From assembly GCA_964657445.1 (NCBI GenBank), contig CAZZVB010000005.1, forward strand, positions 1-50,446: a DNA stretch of 50,446 nt, in the 5' to 3' direction. The stretch is from LMUY01 sp964657445. Lineage in GTDB: Bacteria; Pseudomonadota; Alphaproteobacteria; Acetobacterales; Acetobacteraceae. Positions 1 to 7,659 of the stretch are shown piece after piece; position 1 is the stretch's first letter, and each line of letters begins with the position of its first letter. The notes below the pieces were generated by a model, which saw only the letters and a list, made by a program, of their open reading frames with translations, did not search any database and was not told the DNA's origin. A program made the position numbers and the translations under genes.

Positions 1-17
1 TCATGGCCCGACTTCAT
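1..17 (-). CDS. gspJ: Start of GspJ-like minor pseudopilin gene (partial)
   Basis: An ATG at 17-15 overlaps the TGA of gspI (16-14) in an ATGA arrangement, and the reading frame continues off the left edge (M-K-S-G-H). In type II secretion operons gspJ normally follows gspI directly, so the next gene is most likely gspJ. Only five codons are visible and nothing in them is diagnostic, so the identity is inferred purely from position. Confidence 0.4.
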
Positions 18-481
18 GGCTCGGGCGGCGGCGCGACGCCGACCCGCTGGGTTTGCAACACCACCTCCCGGGCATCCTTTCCCACCCGCCAGGACAGGCT
101 GACCGCAATGTCGAACAGCTCCGCCACGGGCCGCGACGGATCGTCGGACGCAGCCCGCGCCGCAGGCATGACCCGCACCCGCCAATGATAGCCGCCACCT
201 TCGTCCCCCTGCCGGTCGCCCGCCTGCAATTGCCCCGCGAGGCTGGCGGCCGCGAGATGCGACTGCGCGCGGCTGATCGCCTGTTCATAGCGCAGCGCGG
301 TGTTGGCGTTCGTCAGGCCCGAAAGCCCGCCTTCGTACAGTAACGCGAGGGCGAAAGCCGCAATTATGAAAGCGACGAACACCTCCAACAAAGTGAAACC
401 GGACTGACGTGATACGGCTGGCGCCGGATCGGTGATCGTTCTACGGGCTCTTGCAGTCACAGAGGAGGAAACGACTACCAT
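14..481 (-). CDS. gspI: Type II secretion minor pseudopilin GspI
   Basis: A 155-residue protein with a prepilin motif near the N terminus: a basic leader followed by G-F-T-L-L-E-V (around residues 28-34) and then a long hydrophobic helix. The prepilin peptidase would cut before the Phe and the Glu five residues later guides assembly. The rest of the chain (a conserved Asn-Ala-Asn-Thr-Ala stretch, then a short beta-rich C-terminal part) fits GspI, one of the minor pseudopilins that form the tip complex of the T2SS pseudopilus in the inner membrane. The leader is longer than usual, so translation may begin downstream of 481. The gene is coupled by an ATGA overlap to the next gene. The other gsp genes of this window lie about 35 kb away (36280-41984). 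Confidence 0.8.
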   Translation of the reverse strand: MVVVSSSVTARARRTITDPAPAVSRQSGFTLLEVFVAFIIAAFALALLYEGGLSGLTNANTALRYEQAISRAQSHLAAASLAGQLQAGDRQGDEGGGYHWRVRVMPAARAASDDPSRPVAELFDIAVSLSWRVGKDAREVVLQTQRVGVAPPPEP

Positions 482-702
482 AGCGCAATAGGGCCATCAC
501 ATGACGGAGCGGACAGGCCACAAGCGGCCACTTCCTACGAAAAAGCAAAAATCACTTCGTATCCTCTTCATCTCTGACACAGGGCGACCGAGCGGTCACC
601 ACACCCGCCCGCTGCAGCCGGCTGACCGCCACGGGAGACACGATCTTGGCGGGTCCCAAAAAGCCCCTCGAGGGCGATGCGCCATCCGGCGAGCGTGCTT
701 CC

Positions 703-1380
703 CTAAAACCTATACCCGATACCGGCACCGACCACGGTCGGATCCAGCGCGGTCTTCGCGATGATGGTTCCGCCGTTGATCCGCGCCGTGGTGTTGACGA
801 AGATCTGCTTGACGTCGAAGTTCAGATACCAATGGCCGGTGACGTTGTAGTCGAAACCCGCCTGCACCGCTGCGCCGACGTTGTTGCTGAAGCCTACTTT
901 GGTGACGGTCGGCCGCGCGGGCTGGCTGTCGTAGAAGAACGCCAGAGCGATGCCCGCACCGACGTAAGGGCTGAATTTGCTATGCGGCATGAAGTGGTAT
1001 TGCACCGTGAGGGTCGGGGGCAGCACATACACGCTGCCCACATCGACATGCCCCAGCGCCGTGCCACTCGCCGAGACCTCGTGGCGGGTGGACGCCGCGA
1101 TCAGTTCGGCGGCGATGTTGGGCGTGAAGAAGTAGGATAGGTCCACCTCCGGCGCAGGCGTGGCGGTGACCCCGACATGACCGCCGATCGCCGAAACCGA
1201 ACTGCCGAGATTTTCCGGGATCACACCGATGGCGCGCAAGCGAACCATGACGGACCCGGCCTGAAACCCCGCATTGGTTTCCACCGCCTCCGGCATCGGC
1301 GTGGGCTGGGCGCAGACGGCCCCGGCAGTCAGCAGCCACCCGGCCGACACCGCGAACACCGTGAGTTTGGTCATTTCCAT
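703..1380 (-). CDS. ompW: OmpW family outer-membrane protein
   Basis: A 225-residue precursor with a signal peptide of about 24 residues (cleavage likely after V-C-A) and an ending G-I-G-Y-R-F, with the C-terminal Phe typical of outer-membrane beta-barrels. Internal features such as A-G-S-V-M-V-R-L-R-A-I-G, D-L-S-Y-F-F-T-P-N-I-A-A-E-L and a Y-V-G-A-G motif are characteristic of the OmpW family of eight-stranded barrels, which form a narrow hydrophobic channel. OmpW proteins respond to oxygen and oxidative or metal stress in other proteobacteria. A perfect FNR/FixK-like palindrome (1435-1448) and a TACAAT -10 box (1399-1394) lie just upstream, so the gene probably has its own promoter and does not belong to the glycosyltransferase operon that ends at 1501. 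Confidence 0.88.
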   Translation of the reverse strand: MEMTKLTVFAVSAGWLLTAGAVCAQPTPMPEAVETNAGFQAGSVMVRLRAIGVIPENLGSSVSAIGGHVGVTATPAPEVDLSYFFTPNIAAELIAASTRHEVSASGTALGHVDVGSVYVLPPTLTVQYHFMPHSKFSPYVGAGIALAFFYDSQPARPTVTKVGFSNNVGAAVQAGFDYNVTGHWYLNFDVKQIFVNTTARINGGTIIAKTALDPTVVGAGIGYRF

Positions 1381-1387
1381 CGATCCC

Positions 1388-1406
1388 GTGACGATTGTAC
1401 CGTCAC
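1388..1406. promoter_or_regulatory. Inverted repeat overlapping the ompW -10 box
   Basis: GTGACG (1388-1393) and CGTCAC (1401-1406) are perfect inverted arms separated by seven bases. The spacer holds the minus-strand -10 candidate TACAAT (1399-1394). The predicted transcription start is then near 1387, seven bases ahead of the ompW ATG. I see no good -35 hexamer 17 bases upstream, which fits an activator-dependent promoter. The repeat could be an operator, or could act as a short hairpin at the 5' end of the transcript. Confidence 0.45.
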
Positions 1407-1434
1407 AGACTGGACCGCGGGGATCGGGCGCGCT

Positions 1435-1448
1435 TTGACCTAGGTCAA
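1435..1448. promoter_or_regulatory. FNR/FixK/CRP-family binding site upstream of ompW
   Basis: TTGACCTAGGTCAA is a perfect 14-base palindrome matching the TTGA-N6-TCAA core of FNR, FixK and related sites (consensus TTGAT-N4-ATCAA, here with C/G at the fifth positions). Its centre is about 61 bases from the ompW ATG and about 54 from the predicted start point. It is the only good activator site seen in the 120-base gap between ompW and the upstream glycosyltransferase. Confidence 0.6.
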
Positions 1449-1500
1449 CAAATGTTAACTAGGATCTCGCTCAGCCGGGGTTGACGGGAGGGCTGCCGTT

Positions 1501-4500
1501 TTATCGCGCGCTGAAATCGTGCCGGGTGCGGGATAGGTTGACGTTGTAGAACGGGTCCTGTTCCAGCATCTTGGACCACTGCGCGTTGAACAGCGCCGTT
1601 TCGGCCGGATTGCGGCTATGGCGTTTCTCCGTCTGGCCTTCGAAATGATAGAGTTGCGCGAACGGGGTATAGACGATGCGGTAGCCGTGCTGGCGCATGC
1701 GCAGGCAGAGGTCGATGTCGTTGTAGTCGATCGCGAACGCCGTGTTGAAGCCACCGACTTCCGACACGACGGAAAGCCGGGTTGCGAAACAGGCGCCGGT
1801 GACGACCGAGTAGTTGCGGATCGTGTGCGTGAAGCCGTTATAGCCGACGAAGTCACCGGGGAAGTTGTGGTAGATGTGCGCCGGGCCGCCATGCACGCCG
1901 AGCACGACGCCGGCGTGCTGGATCGTGCCGTCCGCATGCAGCAGCTTGCCGCCGCAGCCGCCGACTTCGCTGTTGCGTGAAAACTCGACGAGCGATCGCA
2001 GCCATTCGGCCTCGAACGCCTCCATGTCGTCGTTCAGCATGACGAGGTGTTCGGTCTTGACCTGGCGCAGCGCGAAATTGGCCTTCTCGGCATAGTTGAA
2101 CGGCTTCACCGGGCCAGGATAACTCGCGAGGGTGACGCCCTCCTTCTGGTAGAACTTGATCTGGTCGTCCGAGGAATTCCCATTATCCACGACGAGGATG
2201 CGGAACGCCGGGTAGTCGGTCACCTGCTTGATCGATTTGACGAAGTGATCGACCATCCGGATCTTGCCACGCTCCGGCAGGTCGATGCTCGCGTTGTTCG
2301 TCGTGATCACCAGCGTCACCTCCGGCGCCGTGACCAGCCGGTGGCGAACGCGGTAATAGCCCGTGACCTTGGTCGGCAGCACCTCCGCCGCCGGGCCGTA
2401 CTTCGCGGCGACATGGTCCACCAATGCCCGCTGCGCAGCGTTCAGCGCTTGCGGCTTGGCCTCCACCTCGGCCGACGCCGATCCGGGGATCATCCGCCAG
2501 TGATAGAGCAGCCGCGGGATATGGTGGATCCGCTCGCTCCGCCGCGAGACGCGCAGCATCAGGTCATAATCCTGTGCGCCGCTGTACTCCGCGCGGAAGC
2601 CGCCCAGTTCAAGGAAGACCGAGGTCCGCACCGTGACCGGATGCAGCGTGTACATGACGGATTCGAGGTGTTCGGGTGACCAGTCGGGCTTGTAGTAATG
2701 GTCTGCGTATGTCCCGTCCGGCGTAATCTTATCCTCATCGGCGTAGAGCGCATCGATCGACGGGTCGGCGATGATGGCGGCGGCGACGTGGTGCAAGGCG
2801 TCCGATGTCAGCTCGTCATCGTTGTCGAGCATCAGCAGGTAGGACCCGGTCGCGATGGATGCGGCCGCGTTGGACGCCGCTGAGATGCCGCTATTCTTGG
2901 CGAGGTGGACGATGCAGATGCGCGGATCGATGCCCTGGTAGCGCCGCAGCATCGCGACGGTGTCGGCGCGCGTCGATCCGTCATTGCACAGGCAGAGCTG
3001 CCAGCGTGGATAGGTTTGCGCCCGCACAGACTCGATGCAGGCCCCCAGCCAGCGCGGATCGACGTTGTAAACCGGGACGATGACGCTGATCGTCGGCTGG
3101 GCTGCGATCTGCTGCGGGCTGGTATGGGGGGCGACGGCCAGCGGGTTCACCGGCGCCACGCCCCGCGACGACCCGGCGAGCGGGATGAAGCCCGGGATTT
3201 TCTCCCGCAAGCCGAGTTCATCGAGCCGCGCTGCGATCTTGGTGCCGACCGCCTCGGCGGACAGCTTGCGCCGGATCGTGTCAGCGCCGGCCGCGGCCCG
3301 GCGCTGAGCTTCCTTCGGGTCGTCAGCGACACGCTTCATGGCTTTGACCAGATCGGCCTGGTCCGGCTCCGCCCACAGATATCCCGGCAGATAGGGACCC
3401 GACTGCTTGTCGATCGCCGTCAGCCCGTACGACAGCAGGAAGCTGTTGTCCTTCGTGGTGAAGTCCATGTTGCCCGAGTAGCCGGTGGCGATGACGGGTT
3501 TGCCGAGCAGCATGCATTCCGCGATGTTCAGGCCGAAGCCTTCGGACCGGTGCGCCGACACGTAGCAATCGGCGCAGGCCTGCAAGCCGCGCATCTCCGC
3601 ATCCGTCAGCTTGCCGGCGCGCACGATGATCTGCGGATGCTGGCGCGTGAGGCGCAGCAGGTCATTGAGCTGCGTAGGGTTTTCCTGACCCGAATGCAGT
3701 TTCAGCACGAGGTGGAGCCCGGGCCGGCCTTCGAACGCATTGACGAAGGCCTTGACCACCGCGTGCGGGTTCTTGCGATCGAGCGAGCTGCCGACGTCGA
3801 ACGCTGCGAGGAAGATCGTTCCGGACGGAAGCTGGAAGTACGCACGGTCGAAGCGGGGCTCGGGCGCTGCCGGCGCTGCGACGCAATTCATGGTGCGGAC
3901 CGGAACCGGCGCGATGGCCGATACCGCCGCCGTATTGAAGTCGCTCAGCGTCCACACCTCGTCGCATGCCGCGAACGATGGATACCAGTCGGGGCGCAGC
4001 ATGCTCAGCTCCCACGCCCAGATCGCGATCGTGTAGGCATGGTCAAAATGGCCGAGGCGGAACAGGTTATAGACATGGCCGATGGAGTCCGCGTTCGCCT
4101 GGATGACGTTGATGCGATACGGGGGATCCATGTCGTAGTCGCGCGAGGTGATGCGGGCGGGGTGCATGTCGTAATTGAGGTTGCACGGATAGACCGGGAT
4201 GCCGGCCGCCTGCATGGCCGCGAGGTAGCCCTTCGCGGCCGTTCCCAAGCCGCTGCGGGCGGAGAATGGCGCGTAGAAATTGATGCCGAACGGCTTGCGC
4301 AGCATGTGCGTGAAGTCGATCGCCCGGCGTGCGAAGACCTGCGGCTCCGGCCAGCGCGTCCGGCCTTCAAACCGCCCGTAGCGCGTCCAGTGCTCGAGGG
4401 CCGCAGCCGGATCGGTCTGTGGCCCGCCCACGTCGGGATTCCTGAGCAAGTAATCCTGCGGCGACAGCAGCGCCAGTTCCTCGGCGGATGGCGGCCGGGT

Positions 4501-4782
4501 CTGGTGCGGCGGGAGGGCTGCGTAGAAGCGTGGCTCGTTGATGGAGGGGCGGCGGCCCGAACGCTCCTCCTCCCGGCCGGACGTGAGCCAATGTGACTTT
4601 GCGCTTTCGATGACACCCGCCCGAAGGTCTGCTGCGACATCGGGATTGAGCAGGAGATAGAGCGTCTCGTCGAAGCCGTCCGGCGCCGATGGCGGATCGG
4701 CCCGCCCACGGAGGTCGTGCCCGGACAGGCTCGCGGGAAGTTTGGCTTCTGCTACAGGCATACCGGTCCTTTGCGTGGTCAT
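1501..4782 (-). CDS. Trimodular glycosyltransferase (GT4 + two GT2 domains)
   Basis: A 1093-residue protein predicted to add several sugars to the capsule repeat unit in the cytoplasm. Residues 41-75 and 111-141 are two copies of a short module (Y-L-L-x-N-P-D-V ... H-W-x-x-x-G-R-x-E). Residues about 165-535 form a GT4 (GT-B fold) domain with the E-x7-E motif E-G-F-G-L-N-I-A-E at 414-422. Residues about 573-800 are a GT2 (GT-A) domain with V-P-V-Y-N, an N-D-G-S motif and D-N-D-D at 653-656. Residues about 830-1075 are a second GT2 domain with L-N-D-D at 916-919 and a downstream G-G-F-N ... D-Y-N-D-I-D-L motif, as in rhamnosyl-type transferases. It starts inside the stop codon of the upstream methyltransferase (ATGA) and is last in its operon. 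Acceptor and donor cannot be read from sequence. Confidence 0.85.
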   Translation of the reverse strand: MTTQRTGMPVAEAKLPASLSGHDLRGRADPPSAPDGFDETLYLLLNPDVAADLRAGVIESAKSHWLTSGREEERSGRRPSINEPRFYAALPPHQTRPPSAEELALLSPQDYLLRNPDVGGPQTDPAAALEHWTRYGRFEGRTRWPEPQVFARRAIDFTHMLRKPFGINFYAPFSARSGLGTAAKGYLAAMQAAGIPVYPCNLNYDMHPARITSRDYDMDPPYRINVIQANADSIGHVYNLFRLGHFDHAYTIAIWAWELSMLRPDWYPSFAACDEVWTLSDFNTAAVSAIAPVPVRTMNCVAAPAAPEPRFDRAYFQLPSGTIFLAAFDVGSSLDRKNPHAVVKAFVNAFEGRPGLHLVLKLHSGQENPTQLNDLLRLTRQHPQIIVRAGKLTDAEMRGLQACADCYVSAHRSEGFGLNIAECMLLGKPVIATGYSGNMDFTTKDNSFLLSYGLTAIDKQSGPYLPGYLWAEPDQADLVKAMKRVADDPKEAQRRAAAGADTIRRKLSAEAVGTKIAARLDELGLREKIPGFIPLAGSSRGVAPVNPLAVAPHTSPQQIAAQPTISVIVPVYNVDPRWLGACIESVRAQTYPRWQLCLCNDGSTRADTVAMLRRYQGIDPRICIVHLAKNSGISAASNAAASIATGSYLLMLDNDDELTSDALHHVAAAIIADPSIDALYADEDKITPDGTYADHYYKPDWSPEHLESVMYTLHPVTVRTSVFLELGGFRAEYSGAQDYDLMLRVSRRSERIHHIPRLLYHWRMIPGSASAEVEAKPQALNAAQRALVDHVAAKYGPAAEVLPTKVTGYYRVRHRLVTAPEVTLVITTNNASIDLPERGKIRMVDHFVKSIKQVTDYPAFRILVVDNGNSSDDQIKFYQKEGVTLASYPGPVKPFNYAEKANFALRQVKTEHLVMLNDDMEAFEAEWLRSLVEFSRNSEVGGCGGKLLHADGTIQHAGVVLGVHGGPAHIYHNFPGDFVGYNGFTHTIRNYSVVTGACFATRLSVVSEVGGFNTAFAIDYNDIDLCLRMRQHGYRIVYTPFAQLYHFEGQTEKRHSRNPAETALFNAQWSKMLEQDPFYNVNLSRTRHDFSAR

Positions 4783-5978
4783 GCGGCTCCGCGGCGATAC
4801 AGCTCCTCGACGTAGCCGCGCCTCAGCCAGTATGGGGTTCGGGTCAAGCGCCGCAGATCGCTATGGGCGCTTGCCATGTTCGCCACATGCAACTGGGCGA
4901 TTTCCGCCTGGCCCGATGCCGCCTGGGACTCCTGGTTTATCGAGAGGAATGGCACATCGCGTGCTGAGATTTCGCGAAGATAGGTGATCGCCGCCGGTTG
5001 CGGCATTTCCGACAGTGAGTCCCGGTTGATGACCAGGTCGAATTTGTTTGCCGGATTGGTAAACTCCCAATACGGCAGCAACACGATCGGGCGATCGCCT
5101 TGTTCCTCGCCGAACAGGCACACCTGGTCCGGGCCGAAGATCTGCATCAGGAAATAACCCTGCAGCATCGAGATCAATGGCAGATCGAACGAGAACGCAC
5201 GGGAGAAGCCGGCCCGGATGCTTTGCAGGACCAGACCGCCAAAGCCGGCGCCGATTTCGGCTACAGCCATGTCCCGACGCCGCGGCGCCAGCGAACGGAG
5301 CCGGTCCGCGCAATAGGCGTCCTCTGCCGCGCGCACGTCCACGACCTTGCCTTCGAAGGCCAGGCCGAACAAACCCATGACCGGCGGGCGCCAGATTTCC
5401 GTGCCGAGATGGACCTGGATGCGGCGGATGAGTTCGCCGCACGGCTGCTTCATGTGGGAGCCGTAATCGCCCTGTTCCGGGTTCTCCATCGACAGGACGC
5501 CGATGGCGGTTCCTAACGAAACCAAACGGTCGCGGATCAGGATGACCTGGAGCAGCCGGGTCTGCGGATCACCGATGCAGGCGCCGAACGCGCCCGAGCC
5601 AGGCCCGAGCCCGGTGGCGACCTGGCGGCGCAGGCCGTTGCGGAGGTATTCCGCGACGCCTTCGATATCCTTGCGATGGAGCAGCTTGTAGAGCTCACCA
5701 TGATATTCATGGCGCATCATTTCCCACACGCCCTGGTTCGGGCGTTGCTCCGGCGGGATGCAGCGCTGCTCGTACTCCATCGTGCGCTGGAAGATGTTCA
5801 CCAGGCGCTGCACGAGTTCGATATCGCCAGGCTTGGCTTGCGTCTCCGCGACAAATAGCTGGTCGTCCAGCATCGCGGGCTGCTCGACGTAGTTCATCAG
5901 CAGGTGATACGTCGTGCCCGGCGGCTCACTGGCGAGCGGGTGTCGCAGCGGGGTCATGGTCAGTTTGCGTGAAGGCAA
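4779..5978 (-). CDS. Putative sugar O-methyltransferase (class I SAM)
   Basis: A protein of up to 399 residues. The C-terminal half has a SAM-binding motif I (V-A-E-I-G-A-G-F-G-G, about residue 244) and an acidic N-R-D-S-L-S-E-M loop, resembling the 'putative sugar O-methyltransferase' family found in polysaccharide loci. The N-terminal half, rich in helices, has no obvious catalytic motif. Two starts are possible: a TTG at 5978 preceded by a fair GAGGG ribosome site, or an ATG at 5957 with no obvious site; I kept the longer one. It lies ten bases after the preceding methyltransferase and overlaps the next glycosyltransferase by four, so it is translated as part of Block A. A role in methylating a capsule sugar is inferred from context. 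Confidence 0.7.
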   Translation of the reverse strand: MPSRKLTMTPLRHPLASEPPGTTYHLLMNYVEQPAMLDDQLFVAETQAKPGDIELVQRLVNIFQRTMEYEQRCIPPEQRPNQGVWEMMRHEYHGELYKLLHRKDIEGVAEYLRNGLRRQVATGLGPGSGAFGACIGDPQTRLLQVILIRDRLVSLGTAIGVLSMENPEQGDYGSHMKQPCGELIRRIQVHLGTEIWRPPVMGLFGLAFEGKVVDVRAAEDAYCADRLRSLAPRRRDMAVAEIGAGFGGLVLQSIRAGFSRAFSFDLPLISMLQGYFLMQIFGPDQVCLFGEEQGDRPIVLLPYWEFTNPANKFDLVINRDSLSEMPQPAAITYLREISARDVPFLSINQESQAASGQAEIAQLHVANMASAHSDLRRLTRTPYWLRRGYVEELYRRGAA

Positions 5979-5988
5979 CGGAGCGCCC

Positions 5989-6828
5989 TCACGTCAGCGG
6001 CCGGTGGGCGACGATGGTGAAGACCGGCTTGCCCGGATGGGCCATGATGGAGACTTCGCTGAACCCGAGCCGTCGCAGCATGTGCCGCAATGCCACCGGC
6101 GTGAACGACCACCAGTGCACCACCCCCGCGGGGGCCGGGGACGGGCCGAACACCGCGAGCGGAAGTTCCGCCCCGGGTTGATCCGACAATGCCAGGACAC
6201 TGTCCGGCATGATCGACATCTCGGTGATGATGATCGTCTCGAGCGTTCGGGCAGCCGCGTTCTGCAGCACCCGGAACGGGTTGGCGAGATGCAGTAGCAA
6301 CATGCTGAGCACGGCCACGTCATAGTCGCCCAGATCATCCGGCTGGTCGTAGATATCGCCATAGACGGCTCGCGCCGAGAACCCCAATTCCCGCTTGGTG
6401 AACCACCAGCTGTTTTGCAGCCGGGCGAAACTCATCACGCCGCCTTGGCGAACCTTGTCGGAATCCGTCCCTTCGATCGGCATGATATCCGGCGCGCCGC
6501 CGAGCGGCAGGTCGAACACCGTCAGATCACCGCCCTGCTTTGCGATGTGGGCGGAAATCGCCCCCGTCGCGGGGCCGTATTCGATGACGCGCTTGCGACT
6601 CAGCCGCTGCCCGCCGAGGTAACTGTTCTCCTGTCCGCGGATGTCCCACGGTCCGGGGAATACGCGGCCGTCCGGCAACTCGATCGTGTGATAGAATTCG
6701 CAGTCCTCGGCCGACACGTTGGCGTGGCGTTCGCGAAGCGCCCCCTGAAACTCGGCCGATAGCTGGCCGCCATAGGCAGGTGGCCGGGACGCCTGTTGCT
6801 TGAAGTAATTGTCCAGATCGATCGCCAT
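5989..6828 (-). CDS. Class I SAM-dependent methyltransferase
   Basis: A 279-residue methyltransferase. Motif I reads V-I-E-Y-G-P-A-T-G-A (about residue 82), followed by V-F-D-L-P at the usual second-strand position and an L-L-L-H-L-A-N-P-F loop. The C terminus contains a W-W-S-F-T-P ... M-L-R-R-L-G-F pattern, seen in small-molecule and wobble-uridine-type methyltransferases of the CmoB-like group. Sitting between two other methyltransferases in a glycosyltransferase operon (gaps of 15 and 10 bases), it most likely modifies a glycan or a glycan precursor. The substrate is unknown. Confidence 0.7.
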   Translation of the reverse strand: MAIDLDNYFKQQASRPPAYGGQLSAEFQGALRERHANVSAEDCEFYHTIELPDGRVFPGPWDIRGQENSYLGGQRLSRKRVIEYGPATGAISAHIAKQGGDLTVFDLPLGGAPDIMPIEGTDSDKVRQGGVMSFARLQNSWWFTKRELGFSARAVYGDIYDQPDDLGDYDVAVLSMLLLHLANPFRVLQNAAARTLETIIITEMSIMPDSVLALSDQPGAELPLAVFGPSPAPAGVVHWWSFTPVALRHMLRRLGFSEVSIMAHPGKPVFTIVAHRPLT

Positions 6829-6843
6829 GCCCTGCTCCAGCTC

Positions 6844-7641
6844 TCACACGTCGGATGTCAGTTTTTTTGCCCGCAGCACCACCACGTCCTGCACGTCGAG
6901 TGCGAATGTCGGATGCCACGCCAGAAGGTCGAAATACTTCAGCCATTCGCGTACGATGTAGGCGACGGTGTGGAACGCCGCGCCGTAATATTGCGGATAT
7001 GACTGCTCCGCCACGGTGCGGCCCGACACGTGGTAGAAGCCCGTCGTGTCGAGCGTGGCGCGGATACCGGTGATCGCTTCGGCAGGCACAAGGCCATCGA
7101 GTGAGCGCAGGTAGTCGCCCACCGCCTTCTGCCCGTGAAAGGACGCGACCAGCACGCCGTTCGGCTGAAGGACGCGCTGGAGGTCGGCCAGCCAAAGGAA
7201 CTGCACGTCTTCCGGCAGATGGGTGAATACGCTGTGCGACAGCACGAGATCTGCGCTGCCAGTCGCCAGCGGACCCGGCGGCAACTCACCGAGCAGCTTG
7301 GCAGTACAGCCCGGCATGTTCGCGGACATCCAGTCGATCGCCTCACGATCGGTGTCCATGCCAATCAGCGTGTGGCCCAGCCCCATCCGCCGCACCAGGT
7401 GCTGCATCGCGCGGCCGCAGCCGCAGCCGAAGTCAACGATGACCGGATAGTCGGTCATGCGCAGCCCGGCGGATTTCAGCGCGCGCTCCCATTCGTCAAC
7501 AGTCCTGGCGCCGGACTGGTCGAACCATGTCGCGTCCCGCGTCCCGGACACGCGTTCGCGCAAATCCGCTGGCGGAACGGGCATGGGCGCCGCCGGCGGC
7601 GCGGCTGCGGCTTTTTTCGGCGCAAAGCTCAGGGTCGCCAT
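6844..7641 (-). CDS. Class I SAM-dependent methyltransferase
   Basis: A 265-residue protein with a low-complexity Ala/Pro-rich N terminus (residues 10-25) and a classical methyltransferase core: motif I V-D-F-G-C-G-C-G-R (about residues 70-78), acidic residue in G-M-D-T-D-R-E, then V-L-S-H-S-V-F-T-H-L, which resembles Methyltransf_11/25 family members. It is the second gene of Block A, 18 bases after the GT4 gene and 15 before the next methyltransferase. No membrane segment is visible. A function in O-methylation of the polysaccharide is inferred from the company it keeps. Confidence 0.72.
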   Translation of the reverse strand: MATLSFAPKKAAAAPPAAPMPVPPADLRERVSGTRDATWFDQSGARTVDEWERALKSAGLRMTDYPVIVDFGCGCGRAMQHLVRRMGLGHTLIGMDTDREAIDWMSANMPGCTAKLLGELPPGPLATGSADLVLSHSVFTHLPEDVQFLWLADLQRVLQPNGVLVASFHGQKAVGDYLRSLDGLVPAEAITGIRATLDTTGFYHVSGRTVAEQSYPQYYGAAFHTVAYIVREWLKYFDLLAWHPTFALDVQDVVVLRAKKLTSDV

Positions 7642-7659
7642 ATCGGTTCTCCACGCATG

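Noticed and set aside
2905..4596. A 563-codon open frame on the opposite strand of the large glycosyltransferase
   Set aside because: High-GC shadow frame with Arg/Asp/Gly-rich composition and no recognisable motif; the minus-strand gene has three clear catalytic domains.
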